Shown: positions 8,131-17,679 of the stretch, one piece after another
Layout: the number at the start of each line of letters is the position of its first letter
Numbering within the stretch: the first letter of the stretch is position 1
DNA from: Bacillota bacterium
Lineage (GTDB): Bacteria > Bacillota > Clostridia > Lachnospirales > Lachnospiraceae
Direction of reading: 5' to 3'
Assembly (NCBI GenBank): GCA_023392535.1
Contig: JAEVYY010000016.1
Location: 1-64,000, forward strand
Length of the DNA stretch: 64,000 nucleotides
The notes under the pieces: generated by a model
Database searches by the model: none
What the model saw: the letters and a program-made list of their open reading frames with translations, nothing else
What the model was told of the DNA's origin: nothing
Made by a program: the position numbers and the translations under genes

Positions 8131-8889
8131 TTATGGTTCGGATGCCTCTATCATTTCAATCGCTTCTGTCACCGTTACTATCTGACAATCTTTTTCCAAT
8201 ATAGAATCAACCAGTCGTTCAAATCCTGGTGGGTCAAAATTGGCACTATGGGTAGACACTATGATCCAGCAGGGATGCTCCATCATTGCATTTATTTGTT
8301 CAAGATTGTCTTTTTCATTTGATCCAACAAAAAAACGATCTATTTCTAATCTATCTAAAGGCAACGTGTTGGAAAAAGGCTCTACACCCAATGCATAATC
8401 AAAATAATGAGCTACAATTGTTTGAATCTCTTTATTGGTATAACCGTTTGGATATACCAATATATTCTTAGCGGCTTCAAAATCTGAATCCACTGCTATT
8501 TTTTTCGCAAACTTCAATTTTTCTTCCGCATCCTTTACCGCTAGAGAGCTGACATCACAACTATGATTTAGAATATCCCAGCCTTGTTTTTGCAACTCTA
8601 ACAGTTGTTCTTTTGTTGCAAATCCTCTGCTATTTTGTGTACCCATAATAGCGGCCACGCTCCCCTTGATATCACGGGATTCTAAGATAGGATAATAGTC
8701 CGTTATGAGTTTTTCTGTTGCATCATCGTCCACAAAAGATAATAAAACGCTTTGCTGATTCCAGACTTTTACAGAGTCATTCTTTTTCATTCCGAAATAC
8801 ATGGCGCTAATAATTGCAAAAACACAAAAAATAGTCAAAAGTGTCATCGTTTTTTTATGATACGATTTTTTCTCCTGCATTCTTCTCAT
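8131..8889 (-). CDS. Membrane-anchored polysaccharide deacetylase-like protein
   Basis: A 252-residue protein with an N-terminal signal-anchor helix (about 14-34) and a NodB-like domain outside. Motif remnants are VLLSFVDDDA (usual TFDDG/D-D pair), ILNHSCDVSSL (usual SHT.TH motif with one histidine kept) and ILVYPNGY (usual PxG). The terminal STHSAN is a plausible motif for the last catalytic His. The second motif-2 histidine appears replaced, so activity is uncertain. It is the last gene of the polysaccharide operon, 5 bp after the GH5 gene, and would modify or bind the polymer at the cell surface. An ATG three codons downstream is an equally good start. Confidence 0.7.
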   Translation of the reverse strand: MRRMQEKKSYHKKTMTLLTIFCVFAIISAMYFGMKKNDSVKVWNQQSVLLSFVDDDATEKLITDYYPILESRDIKGSVAAIMGTQNSRGFATKEQLLELQKQGWDILNHSCDVSSLAVKDAEEKLKFAKKIAVDSDFEAAKNILVYPNGYTNKEIQTIVAHYFDYALGVEPFSNTLPLDRLEIDRFFVGSNEKDNLEQINAMMEHPCWIIVSTHSANFDPPGFERLVDSILEKDCQIVTVTEAIEMIEASEP

Positions 8890-8894
8890 CCTAC

Positions 8895-9986
8895 CTACCT
8901 GTCTGCTTCCATAATGGACTTAACAATGTCCGGAAACCACCATTCACATGAGTACCGGTTTAGAAGGGCATAATTTTTATCTGCTTCATTCTGTCCTCCA
9001 GTATCCCACCATATACATAAGATTCCCCTTTTCTTGGCCTCATTTACTACATAATAGGCCCAGTCAGCTCTATCTGCTTCATTATTTTTATCCCTTGCAC
9101 CATACTCTCCGATGATAACAGGTATTTTATTTTTTATAAAATAGTGATCCAAATTTTTTATGATTATATCTATTTCTTTTGTATCTGACTGTTCTTTTGC
9201 ATTCCATTTATCTCCTCCGTCTTCTTTCATTGCAAATAGATATGGTTTATAGAAATGCACAGATACGATGATATTTTTATCTTTGGGCAAACTCATGGAT
9301 GCCAATGCCTGTTCATCGGTATTGGCACAATAGGTCGGTAGTAACAAATATCTTTTTAAGTTCATACCACCATTCTTACGGATCGTATTTACAAACGTAT
9401 TATTCAATTCATTTAATACCCGCCACGCTTCCTCATTTCCTGCTGACCACTCTTCTTCACTGCCGATCCACCTTGGTTCATTCATAGCTTCAAAAAGTAA
9501 ATGTTCATCATACGCACGAAAGCAAGTTGCAATTTGTTCCCATGTATTGGTTAATTTCTCCTTTGCTACTTCTTTATTTCTATCAGTAGGCTCATACCAA
9601 TCATCATGATGGAGATTGATGATCACATACATATCATCTTCTATTGCATAATCCACGACCTGTCTGACCCTTTGTAGCCATTTCGTATCAATAGTACCGA
9701 ATTCATCCATATGTTGGCTCCATGTGATGGGAATCCGAATGGTACGAAATCCCGCTTCCCTCACTGTATCGATTATTTTCTTAGTTGTGGATGGATTCCC
9801 CCAATAGGTCTCAAAATCTTCCATACTTTTTGCTGCACTTGCATTCTTTACATCAAAAGTGTTTCCAAGATTCCATCCTGTGCCCATATTTCTTACGAAT
9901 CGCAGCGCTTTATCCTGATAAATAAGATATTCTATTCCCAATACTATTAAGATAATTAAAATCACTATCCATATTTTATTCTTCAT
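8895..9986 (-). CDS. Glycoside hydrolase family 5 endoglucanase (cellulase), membrane-anchored
   Basis: A GH5 protein of about 363 residues. After a signal anchor (IWIVILIILIVLGI) come the clan GH-A cellulase motifs: GTGWNLGNTFD, FRTIRIPITW, NLHHDDWY, the acid/base glutamate in EAMNEPR, VSVHFYKPY and the nucleophile region VIIGEYGARD. Start at 9986 is chosen over an ATG 27 nt upstream because AGGTGG lies 7 nt before it. In cellulose-making bacteria a GH5 or GH8 endoglucanase encoded beside the synthase trims or edits the nascent glucan; the clostridial ccs cluster has such a GH5 (CcsZ, from memory). It follows the synthase by 43 bp. Confidence 0.88.
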   Translation of the reverse strand: MKNKIWIVILIILIVLGIEYLIYQDKALRFVRNMGTGWNLGNTFDVKNASAAKSMEDFETYWGNPSTTKKIIDTVREAGFRTIRIPITWSQHMDEFGTIDTKWLQRVRQVVDYAIEDDMYVIINLHHDDWYEPTDRNKEVAKEKLTNTWEQIATCFRAYDEHLLFEAMNEPRWIGSEEEWSAGNEEAWRVLNELNNTFVNTIRKNGGMNLKRYLLLPTYCANTDEQALASMSLPKDKNIIVSVHFYKPYLFAMKEDGGDKWNAKEQSDTKEIDIIIKNLDHYFIKNKIPVIIGEYGARDKNNEADRADWAYYVVNEAKKRGILCIWWDTGGQNEADKNYALLNRYSCEWWFPDIVKSIMEADR

Positions 9987-10029
9987 TATTTTTCCACCTG
10001 CATGAAAAACCATACATTTTATTTTAACT

Positions 10030-12321
10030 TTACAGATGATCCATTTCTGAAAATTCTCCAGGCTCTTTTTTTAATTGCTTCTTTTCCATACCATTCTGCA
10101 GTCTGTTTTTTTCCTCTTCCAATTCCATCATTTCTGTAATCCATTGTGCAAGCAGTTCTCTCTTCGGCTCTGATCTATGGATTTCTTCAAAATTCGTTAC
10201 TTCGTAAAGTGATAATCCCAATCGTATCGTCCTGTTAAATTTACATTCCAACGAAAGACCCTTTTTAGGGCTCATGGTGAAATTTTCGGATGAGTCATTT
10301 GTTGATAGTGCCAAATATTTGTAGTTAAAGTCAACAATATGCACTGTCTTTCCTCCACTTACAGCTATGTCTGCATTCATTGGAATCCTTGCCAATTTTC
10401 TGTTTTCATATGATATCTCCTGCACTCTTTTGCTGATATTCAAACGCAAGTCATCAAATGTGCTCAACGATTTATCTAAGTTGGTAGGGAGTGTGGGTAT
10501 TCTATCATACAGAATCTGCAGATATGCATCATAATTTCCACACATATCTGTGATTTGAAAAGCATATTTCCATTTCTTTCCGAATCTGTCAACATGCACG
10601 ACTCTTGCTTTTAAATCGGCATGATAACGTTCATACTCTAAACGTATCAATACAATCTCTTTATCATCAATGTCAATGGGATGTGCTAACAGGACAGATA
10701 CTCCTGATTCTGAAAAATCTTTCGTCATACAATAAATTTTTTTGCCCGCTGTCTGAATCTGACACTCTACGGTTGCAAGAACTCTTTCACTTTTTCTTAG
10801 AAAATCACGACCCCGTACAAAAAAGAGAGACATTACCAAGCTAAATAAATTTGATATCAGCCAAAACAATAGAATAATTGGATCTATGGAATTCCCTCCG
10901 AACATCAGCATTGCTGAATTAAAGATGCCAATTACGGATAGCCCAATCAAAAGTAGAAAGGGAATGGTATAAATAAAACTATTCTTATTTTGACTATCTG
11001 ATTCCCCTTTATTGGTAATTTTAAATTTTTTTAAGCTGATGCCTAAACTTTCTGCTATAACCGGTATCAACATATAGGGAAATAAAACGGTTTCGTATAC
11101 ACTTGTCCATTTTGTGGTCCGGATATTACGACTTAACATTTTCAAACATATATTACTGCTGATATACATTGGCAACCAAAATATGAGAACTTGCATTAAA
11201 TTGCATTTTACGACCATATAACCAAATGTTGCGAACATAATGGGAGACATAATGTAAATCAACCTTTTGATCGGTGCATACCAGTACCAAATAGATGCCC
11301 AATAATTAATTTTTTGTGCGAAAGTAAGTTCTCTGGATGTGAAAATATGCATCTTTTTCCCGGTACTGATTACTCCTCTTGCCCAACGGATACGCTGTTG
11401 AATGAGACTTTGCAACTCAGTTGCTGAGAGCCCGGATGCTAATACTTCATTTGTTGCATAGCAAATATATTTTGCTTTTTGCAATAATATACCGGTCGCA
11501 AAATCCTCTGTGATCGCTTCGGTGTAAAATCCACCTATTTCTTCTAATCCTTTTCTGGATAAGACCGTATTAGAGCCTCCATAAATTACACTGTTTGATT
11601 TATTTCTGGAAACTTGTATATCCTTATAAAAATAGTCTTGTTCATTTGGAATTCGTCCTTCTGAGAATAAATTGAATTGAAATAAATCAGGATTATAAAA
11701 ACTTTGTGGGGTCTGTATAAATCCTAACTTAATTTTCTTATTCTCGTCCAATGTCCTGTTCTTGATTTCGGCATCCACAAAATAGGGTACTGTTTTCATT
11801 AAAAAATCATGTTTTGGTATCATATCAGCATCAAATGTAACAATCAAAGGAGAGTCTGTCATACTCATTGCATGGTTCAAATTACCTGCTTTTGCAGATC
11901 GATTATCCTCTCTGTCCAGATAATTGATTTGTAAATCCTCTGCCAATTTTTTAGCTTGCGGTCTTCTACCATCGTCACACAAATAGATATGTACCTTCTC
12001 TTTTTGGGGATAGTCCATATTTCTGCATCCATTTATTGTTTTGTAAAGTAGTTCTATGGGTTCGTTATAGGTTGCGATGAACACATCTACATCTGGAAAT
12101 TCTTCTTTCGGAACGATAGGAAGTAAATGATTTTCTATCTTGTGCATATTGTAATAGTGTACTAAGGCTTCAAACATACCCAATGCTTCAACCACTAATA
12201 AGGAGACACCTATCGTAATTGATACCCATCCATACTCAAAAGGAATTGTAAAAAAAATTCTCCAGGACAAATACACACAGGACAATATAAAATTTAATAG
12301 TAACCAAAACCTATTGGACAT
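10030..12321 (-). CDS. bcsA: Cellulose synthase catalytic subunit with PilZ domain
   Basis: A 763-residue processive GT2 synthase that polymerises UDP-glucose into beta-1,4-glucan and extrudes it through its own membrane helices. Visible motifs: DDG at 116-118, DAD at 164-166, TED at 271-273 and QQRIRW at 308-313, with membrane helices before and after. A C-terminal PilZ domain keeps both c-di-GMP signatures: RKSER at 509-513 and DFSESG at 535-540, so allosteric activation by c-di-GMP is likely. There is no bcsB/bcsC, as expected outside Gram-negatives. It follows the MBL-like gene by 1 bp and precedes the endoglucanase. A different beta-glucan product cannot be excluded. Confidence 0.9.
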   Translation of the reverse strand: MSNRFWLLLNFILSCVYLSWRIFFTIPFEYGWVSITIGVSLLVVEALGMFEALVHYYNMHKIENHLLPIVPKEEFPDVDVFIATYNEPIELLYKTINGCRNMDYPQKEKVHIYLCDDGRRPQAKKLAEDLQINYLDREDNRSAKAGNLNHAMSMTDSPLIVTFDADMIPKHDFLMKTVPYFVDAEIKNRTLDENKKIKLGFIQTPQSFYNPDLFQFNLFSEGRIPNEQDYFYKDIQVSRNKSNSVIYGGSNTVLSRKGLEEIGGFYTEAITEDFATGILLQKAKYICYATNEVLASGLSATELQSLIQQRIRWARGVISTGKKMHIFTSRELTFAQKINYWASIWYWYAPIKRLIYIMSPIMFATFGYMVVKCNLMQVLIFWLPMYISSNICLKMLSRNIRTTKWTSVYETVLFPYMLIPVIAESLGISLKKFKITNKGESDSQNKNSFIYTIPFLLLIGLSVIGIFNSAMLMFGGNSIDPIILLFWLISNLFSLVMSLFFVRGRDFLRKSERVLATVECQIQTAGKKIYCMTKDFSESGVSVLLAHPIDIDDKEIVLIRLEYERYHADLKARVVHVDRFGKKWKYAFQITDMCGNYDAYLQILYDRIPTLPTNLDKSLSTFDDLRLNISKRVQEISYENRKLARIPMNADIAVSGGKTVHIVDFNYKYLALSTNDSSENFTMSPKKGLSLECKFNRTIRLGLSLYEVTNFEEIHRSEPKRELLAQWITEMMELEEEKNRLQNGMEKKQLKKEPGEFSEMDHL

Positions 12322-12322
12322 A

Positions 12323-13156
12323 TTATTCTCCTTGCAACTTTACGTATTCCCCATTACTCTCAAATATAATACTGGATTCATTCGCATAAAATATGGTGCC
12401 ATTTATTTCCTGATAGAAATTATTTATAACATCATCTGCTTTCGCCGCTGTGACTACTGCATTTTGGGATTGTATTTTTTTTAATAATTCCACTGTTATA
12501 CTGTTCGAATTTCCATGTTCAGGAATTTTTAGGATATCTGCTTTGGGCCAATGTATTTCCAATAATTCTTTAATTCTTTTCTTCTCTGCATCGCCAGTAA
12601 AAACGATATTCACATTTTGATGCTTCATTAAAACCGCTAACGAATAATCGGTATCTTTTATATAACTTTTTTTTAAGGGCGGATAAACAATCAACTTCAT
12701 GCCACCAACCGTAAAATTTCTAGTATGTGTGGGATAAATAATCGGTATCCTTCGTTTGTCTATTTGTCCGTTCAAATACTTAAGCCTTTCATTTTCTTTA
12801 TGATAGATGGGTTCTATGATATGTTCCACTTGAAAAGTATTTAAAATCATTTCTAATCCAGACTCTTCTTCTGTCATGGGATAGGTCATTATGAGATAGT
12901 CTATGTTTTTAATTCCACTCTCCTTTAAATACTTAATTGCCTGTTCTACATTATTTGCAGAACCCGCGTCGATGAGTACTACCTTATTTCCCTGGCGTAG
13001 AATCGTACAATCCGCTTCCTCATCTGATTCCATAAATAGAATCTCAACGTTCTCACCTGTATTTCGGCATTTGTTATTTTGAAACAGATAGATACCACCT
13101 GCCAGGATACTAATAAAAATGCCCCATCTTAATATCATCATAATTTTTCTAATCAT
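12323..13156 (-). CDS. Membrane-anchored metallo-beta-lactamase-fold protein, ComEC-like, ligands lost
   Basis: A 277-residue protein with an N-terminal signal anchor (about 7-24) and an MBL-fold domain like the C-terminus of ComEC: VLIDAGSANNVEQAIKYLKESGIKNIDYLIMT, later VFTGDAEK and LKIPEHGNSNS. Where active members have HxHxDH, this one reads TYPMTEEESG, so all ligands of that motif are missing; only the GDA and HG motifs remain. It is probably a structural or binding partner, not a hydrolase. Its start overlaps the end of the upstream DHHW gene by 4 bp (ATGA), and its stop lies 1 bp from the synthase start, so coupling to cellulose synthesis is tight. Confidence 0.7.
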   Translation of the reverse strand: MIRKIMMILRWGIFISILAGGIYLFQNNKCRNTGENVEILFMESDEEADCTILRQGNKVVLIDAGSANNVEQAIKYLKESGIKNIDYLIMTYPMTEEESGLEMILNTFQVEHIIEPIYHKENERLKYLNGQIDKRRIPIIYPTHTRNFTVGGMKLIVYPPLKKSYIKDTDYSLAVLMKHQNVNIVFTGDAEKKRIKELLEIHWPKADILKIPEHGNSNSITVELLKKIQSQNAVVTAAKADDVINNFYQEINGTIFYANESSIIFESNGEYVKLQGE

Positions 13157-14391
13157 TTACTCTTTATCGTACTTTCTTTAAAATATGGAAATGCTTCCTC
13201 ATTGATATTATAAGGATAAAGTTCAATTATAATAAGATCATACCTGTTTTTATTCAAAAAGGATTCTACGTCTTTCTTGTTATAGGAAGCAAGAGGCCAG
13301 ACCATATCCATTTCACGAAACATTGGTGCTAAGAATAGAGCTACTGGTGAAAAAAAGGAATCCCGGATACATAATACTTTTAGACCTGTCTCATTGCTCT
13401 TATTTTCGATATGGTCGACTGGACTGACACCATTTAAATACACACTATACTGCTGGTTATTATAAGGGTCATCCGTTACCAAAAATTTCAATTGCAACAA
13501 AGAATTCTCAATTTTTCCTTCTCCACCACGAGGAACACCTTTTTGGTCTTCTGCCTCCCATTTAAATTCCATATCACATTTTGGCCAAATAAAAGTGAAA
13601 TCATCCAGGCCTGCATAATTGATCCCTGTATTTGCCCCCATGGAGCCTAGCATACATTGCTGATATTCTCGTATATGATAATTATTAATATCCGTATAGT
13701 AATTTTCCGGATCCAACTGCATTCCAAACTTCCTATCCAATGTTTCCACCAATTGTGTAAAGCTATAAAAAGCTGCCTGTGGTTTCCAATGATGGTCCGT
13801 CTTAAAGAACATATCATCATACGATAACCCTGATTGCATCATACTATTTTGCAAATCCAGTGTCTGAACACCATTTTCGTGTAACGCTATTAATAATTCA
13901 TCTCTTTCTTTGGATCCTTTATTGACGGGAAACCCCTGGTCAAACTCAGAAAAATCACTCATATATTTTCCGGGTGGACTAACAAATATGACTTTAGTCC
14001 CTTTGCTTTTTACACTCTCCTGTAAACGTCTGACTCGCTTTGCATATTCTGAAATGTTTTTATCCGATTCCCTATAAAATCCGGAATAATGTAAATAGCC
14101 ATTCTTATCCTTTACATAACTAAAATTATTAATTTCACTCTTACCTAGTATTTTTTGGATATATCCATATCCTTCAATAAATTGCATTTTTCCAAGCATA
14201 GAATCATTCATTCCCGTTTCCATACGAGCAACAAATTTATTCAAATCTTCCTTATTTGTAATATGCCCATACTTATGAAAGACATCCTTGACAGCCTCAA
14301 ATTCATAGATTCCATTTGCTATTCCACCAGCAAAAATTACAATTAGAAACAGCGCGGCAAAAATATATTTTTTTATAAAAAAACGTTTCAT
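13153..14391 (-). CDS. DHHW/AlgJ-like SGNH protein, probable polysaccharide O-acetylation factor
   Basis: A 412-residue protein with a signal anchor (about 8-28) and an SGNH-like domain. KTDHHWKPQAAFYSF carries the DHHW signature, and VLCIRDSFFSPV is the serine-nucleophile block (usual GDSF/Y). Such proteins (AlgJ, AlgX, PatB type) transfer acetyl groups to exported polysaccharide, using acetate delivered across the membrane by an MBOAT partner. That MBOAT gene lies immediately upstream (14403-15845, 11-bp gap). The presence of both parts points to an O-acetylated polymer. The acceptor being cellulose is inferred from operon context. Confidence 0.82.
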   Translation of the reverse strand: MKRFFIKKYIFAALFLIVIFAGGIANGIYEFEAVKDVFHKYGHITNKEDLNKFVARMETGMNDSMLGKMQFIEGYGYIQKILGKSEINNFSYVKDKNGYLHYSGFYRESDKNISEYAKRVRRLQESVKSKGTKVIFVSPPGKYMSDFSEFDQGFPVNKGSKERDELLIALHENGVQTLDLQNSMMQSGLSYDDMFFKTDHHWKPQAAFYSFTQLVETLDRKFGMQLDPENYYTDINNYHIREYQQCMLGSMGANTGINYAGLDDFTFIWPKCDMEFKWEAEDQKGVPRGGEGKIENSLLQLKFLVTDDPYNNQQYSVYLNGVSPVDHIENKSNETGLKVLCIRDSFFSPVALFLAPMFREMDMVWPLASYNKKDVESFLNKNRYDLIIIELYPYNINEEAFPYFKESTIKSK

Positions 14392-14402
14392 TTTTATCCT
14401 CT

Positions 14403-15845
14403 TTAAAAATTAAAGTAAATGAATGGATTATAAGTACCTCTGGCTAAATATATTACACACACTATATAAAGCAATACCATTGCGATGGGATAAATAAAGG
14501 CATAAAAGATACCCATGTAAGCCATTTTTCCATCCACTAATAATCGATTTATTTTTTTTGCAATGGGTGTAGAAAACAGAACTCCTAAAAGTAAGAAGAC
14601 CCAATATTCTTTTACTAACACCATTGCCATATCGCTATAAATACCATTATTATTTAACGCAAACATATTTAATAGAAATCTACCTGCCTGATATAAATCT
14701 TTTGCACGGAATACTACCCATCCAAGATTAACGATGAATAAAGTATAGATACTTTTTAATACCGTATGGGAACCTCCCTTTGTATACCCAAAAAAACGTT
14801 CTGCCAGAATAAATACAAAATTCCACATTCCCCATACTAAAAAAGTCCAGTTCGCACCATGCCATACGCCTGTGCAGATCCATACAATAAATAAATTGCG
14901 GACCATTTTGTCATTGCTTTCCACTTTTGAACCACCTAACGGAAAATATACATAATCCTTGAACCATTGAGATAGCGAAATATGCCATCGGCGCCAAAAT
15001 TCTGTGATAGATTTTGATATATAGGGATAATTAAAGTTTTCATCAAATTTGAATCCAAATATAAGACCTAGTCCAATCGCCATATCTGAGTACGCGGAAA
15101 AGTCAAAGTAAATCTGTAATGTATACGTAATGGAGCCCAGCCATGCCAGCATAGACGGTACATTATACTGGGTTTGTCCCAAAGATGACCAATTAAATAT
15201 ATAATCTGCCATAATCGCAAAATTATTAGCTAATAGTAATTTCTTTCCAAGCCCCGTGACAAAACGGCAGCAACCGACAGAAACTTTATTCCAGGTAGAT
15301 TTCCGATTTCTTATCTGATCAGCGACACTATTATATTGAATGATCGGTCCTGCAATTAATTGAGGGAAGAATGCAATATATAAACCCACATAAAATGGAT
15401 TTTTCTCTGCCTTTGTATCACCTCTATATACGTCCACAACATAAGATAATGCCTGAAATGTAAAAAACGAAATTCCTATTGGCAATGCGATCTCATTGAT
15501 CGCAATTACCGTCTTCCCCGACATCATATTAATGTTGCTGATAAAAAAAGATAAATACTTAAATATAAATAAAAGTCCAATATTTACAAAGCACGCTAAA
15601 ACTAGTAAGTTTTTTTTAATCTTCTTGTTTTCCTTGAACTTTTCCACTAATATGCCTTCTATTGCATTAAATAAGATGGAAAACAGCATTAATAGCACAT
15701 AGACAGGTTCGCCCCATGCATAGAAAAAGATACTCGCTATGAATAACCAAATATTTTGCAACTGCCTTGAGAAACTCAATACATAATAAATGAATAATAC
15801 GATTGGAAAAAAATAAAATAAAAAAATAATACTTGAAAATAACAT
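14403..15845 (-). CDS. MBOAT-family O-acyltransferase (AlgI-like)
   Basis: A polytopic membrane protein of about 480 residues. It has the AlgI/DltB pattern: start MLFSSIIFLFYFFPIVLFIYY, the block EFWRRWHISLSQWFKDYVY and the catalytic histidine in WICTGVWHGANWT. It moves acetyl groups from the cytosol to the outer face for polysaccharide acetylation. The start at 15845 is preferred over a longer frame because GGAGAAGG sits just upstream and the stop codon of the preceding small gene overlaps it (TAATG). It forms an acetylation pair with the DHHW protein downstream. Confidence 0.92.
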   Translation of the reverse strand: MLFSSIIFLFYFFPIVLFIYYVLSFSRQLQNIWLFIASIFFYAWGEPVYVLLMLFSILFNAIEGILVEKFKENKKIKKNLLVLACFVNIGLLFIFKYLSFFISNINMMSGKTVIAINEIALPIGISFFTFQALSYVVDVYRGDTKAEKNPFYVGLYIAFFPQLIAGPIIQYNSVADQIRNRKSTWNKVSVGCCRFVTGLGKKLLLANNFAIMADYIFNWSSLGQTQYNVPSMLAWLGSITYTLQIYFDFSAYSDMAIGLGLIFGFKFDENFNYPYISKSITEFWRRWHISLSQWFKDYVYFPLGGSKVESNDKMVRNLFIVWICTGVWHGANWTFLVWGMWNFVFILAERFFGYTKGGSHTVLKSIYTLFIVNLGWVVFRAKDLYQAGRFLLNMFALNNNGIYSDMAMVLVKEYWVFLLLGVLFSTPIAKKINRLLVDGKMAYMGIFYAFIYPIAMVLLYIVCVIYLARGTYNPFIYFNF

Positions 15846-16069
15846 TAGCCTTCTCCATGCTCGTCTTTTGTTTTTTTGTCTTTTCTTGCATAATAGATGT
15901 ATGTAAGGAATACAAAAGTAAGTCCCAGACAACATAAAATTCTAATACCCAAAATCCATTCAGGCCTGTTCATTCCCTCTAAAAAATAATGTACTTTTGG
16001 TATCTTATCTGGAATTGCTACCTCTAAAAGATTTTCTTTCAATCTCCCAATCATATATCCACTGTTCAT
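15845..16069 (-). CDS. Small single-TM membrane protein in polysaccharide operon
   Basis: A 74-residue protein with one membrane helix at about 38-58 (WILGIRILCCLGLTFVFLTYIYY) and a very charged tail ending KDKKTKDEHGEG. No family is recognised. It is translationally coupled to the MBOAT gene through a TAATG overlap and lies 12 bp after CotH, so its reality is well supported by packing. By position it could be an accessory subunit of the acetylation or synthase complex, but the sequence gives no direct clue. Confidence 0.65.
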   Translation of the reverse strand: MNSGYMIGRLKENLLEVAIPDKIPKVHYFLEGMNRPEWILGIRILCCLGLTFVFLTYIYYARKDKKTKDEHGEG

Positions 16070-16081
16070 ATTTGTATCCCT

Positions 16082-17668
16082 CTACCTCTTATTGATATAC
16101 ACTAAGGGAATTGTAAATATTGCCCCACAGAATAATACTATCAAACCCATATATCCATGCCAGCTAGTGTCCCATTTCGTGCTTTTTTCCAGTAATGCAA
16201 TTTTAGGAGCCATTTCCTCTCCATGCGTACGGACAATCGCTTTTAGACGGTAAATTTCCTGTTCATATTCTGTTGTTTCTCTATATAATAAATCGCCATC
16301 CGCATCTACATAATTTTTCAAGCTATAAGGATTTCCTTCGGTATATTGTTCCTTCCAACGTTTCCATTCCCGTACCTGTGCATCTGCTATATAAGATTGA
16401 ATTTCATCGATTATTTGGATGACGGTATTCTCCGACAATTCATTTCTCCTAAGCCTTGCATAACGGCGCTCTAATTTTTTTATAAATTTCTTATCTGTTA
16501 CAAGACAATCGAACCATGGCTTTTCTTGAAATGCCAGATCTTGTGGCTTCATTGGAACCTCTGTAAAATTATCCATGGCTCCGTCATAATCCCATACAGG
16601 GCCAATACACAGCTTACTATTGATATCTTTATACATATATGTGGAATTATTTCCTGCATCATAATTGCCTAAAAATTCGTTCACTAAAAAATAATCGACA
16701 AAAGAATCGACGTTTATATATTTGGAATATCTTGAAAATTCATTGATATTATCCGAATATAAAGTTCTTTCTATTCTACTAATATCATTTTCTATAAAGC
16801 TTTGTGTTTCTTTTGTAATTTTATTTTTATTCGGATAAAGCAAACCGATATAACCGTAAGAAAGTTTCCTTCGTGTCGCATACGTATCCAGCATGATGCG
16901 TTCCTCTTCGTATCGATCTCTCCTGACCAAATAACTGCTATAAACATCCGTTGGTGAATATTCTTTGATAGCAACCCTGTTCTCACCCTGTTTAATATTT
17001 TCTCCCAGTAGATAGACACCTTGATATTTAAAATCATTGCTCTCTTTAATGATCACTTCGCAATATTGCATATTAGGTGTATAGGGAATAAATTGGGATG
17101 CGATTCGATAAGAAAGGTAATTTCTCATCATGCTTTTATCAGACATCGAACCATTTAATATCCACTCATTATCTTCTCCCATTTTCAGAATAGACAGGTC
17201 TTTATCCTTTCCTTTTTCTGTAACTAATTTTACCAAATATTGAGGCTTGTCATACAGCATAGATGAATTCCCTCGTCTTTTGATTCTCATAGCTGACTCT
17301 GTGACTGGCTCATCTAAAAGGTGGTTCTCAGTGCCATTATCTATAATTTTTATGTTACCAAATACATAAGGTTGTACATCTTTTATTGTAATGTATGTTT
17401 CCTCAAGCTCATCGAATCTGGCAGTTATCGGTGGTTCTTGTCCACCCATATCTAGAATTACAATTGGTAAATGGGATGAAAATTCCTTATCCACAACAAA
17501 ATTTTCATTTATGAATGCCATTGGATCCTTTGTTCTTTCAACAGCCTTTAATGGTTCCTGATAATTCTTATACTCTTGTTCTTTTTCATTTCTCATAATT
17601 GTGATTGCCATAATTGCAAGTGCACTAATTATAACGAGAATGCTGCTAGTCACACGTTTATCAGCCAT
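16082..17668 (-). CDS. CotH-family protein kinase-like membrane protein
   Basis: A 528-residue protein with an N-terminal helix (about 7-24), a large CotH domain and a C-terminal membrane helix (about 505-524). CotH motifs include RIKRRGNSS with a following KPQYLVKL, EWILNGSMSDKSMMRNYLSY, GVYLLGENIK and the kinase-like GPVWDYDGAMDN. CotH proteins of Bacillus phosphorylate spore-coat proteins; many membrane-anchored relatives sit beside DUF4956 and VTC-domain genes, as here (17680-19093). The predicted topology places the domain outside the cell. The substrate is unknown; an extracellular target linked to the polymer is a reasonable guess. Confidence 0.85.
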   Translation of the reverse strand: MADKRVTSSILVIISALAIMAITIMRNEKEQEYKNYQEPLKAVERTKDPMAFINENFVVDKEFSSHLPIVILDMGGQEPPITARFDELEETYITIKDVQPYVFGNIKIIDNGTENHLLDEPVTESAMRIKRRGNSSMLYDKPQYLVKLVTEKGKDKDLSILKMGEDNEWILNGSMSDKSMMRNYLSYRIASQFIPYTPNMQYCEVIIKESNDFKYQGVYLLGENIKQGENRVAIKEYSPTDVYSSYLVRRDRYEEERIMLDTYATRRKLSYGYIGLLYPNKNKITKETQSFIENDISRIERTLYSDNINEFSRYSKYINVDSFVDYFLVNEFLGNYDAGNNSTYMYKDINSKLCIGPVWDYDGAMDNFTEVPMKPQDLAFQEKPWFDCLVTDKKFIKKLERRYARLRRNELSENTVIQIIDEIQSYIADAQVREWKRWKEQYTEGNPYSLKNYVDADGDLLYRETTEYEQEIYRLKAIVRTHGEEMAPKIALLEKSTKWDTSWHGYMGLIVLFCGAIFTIPLVYINKR

Positions 17669-17679
17669 TTTTGTTTCCT

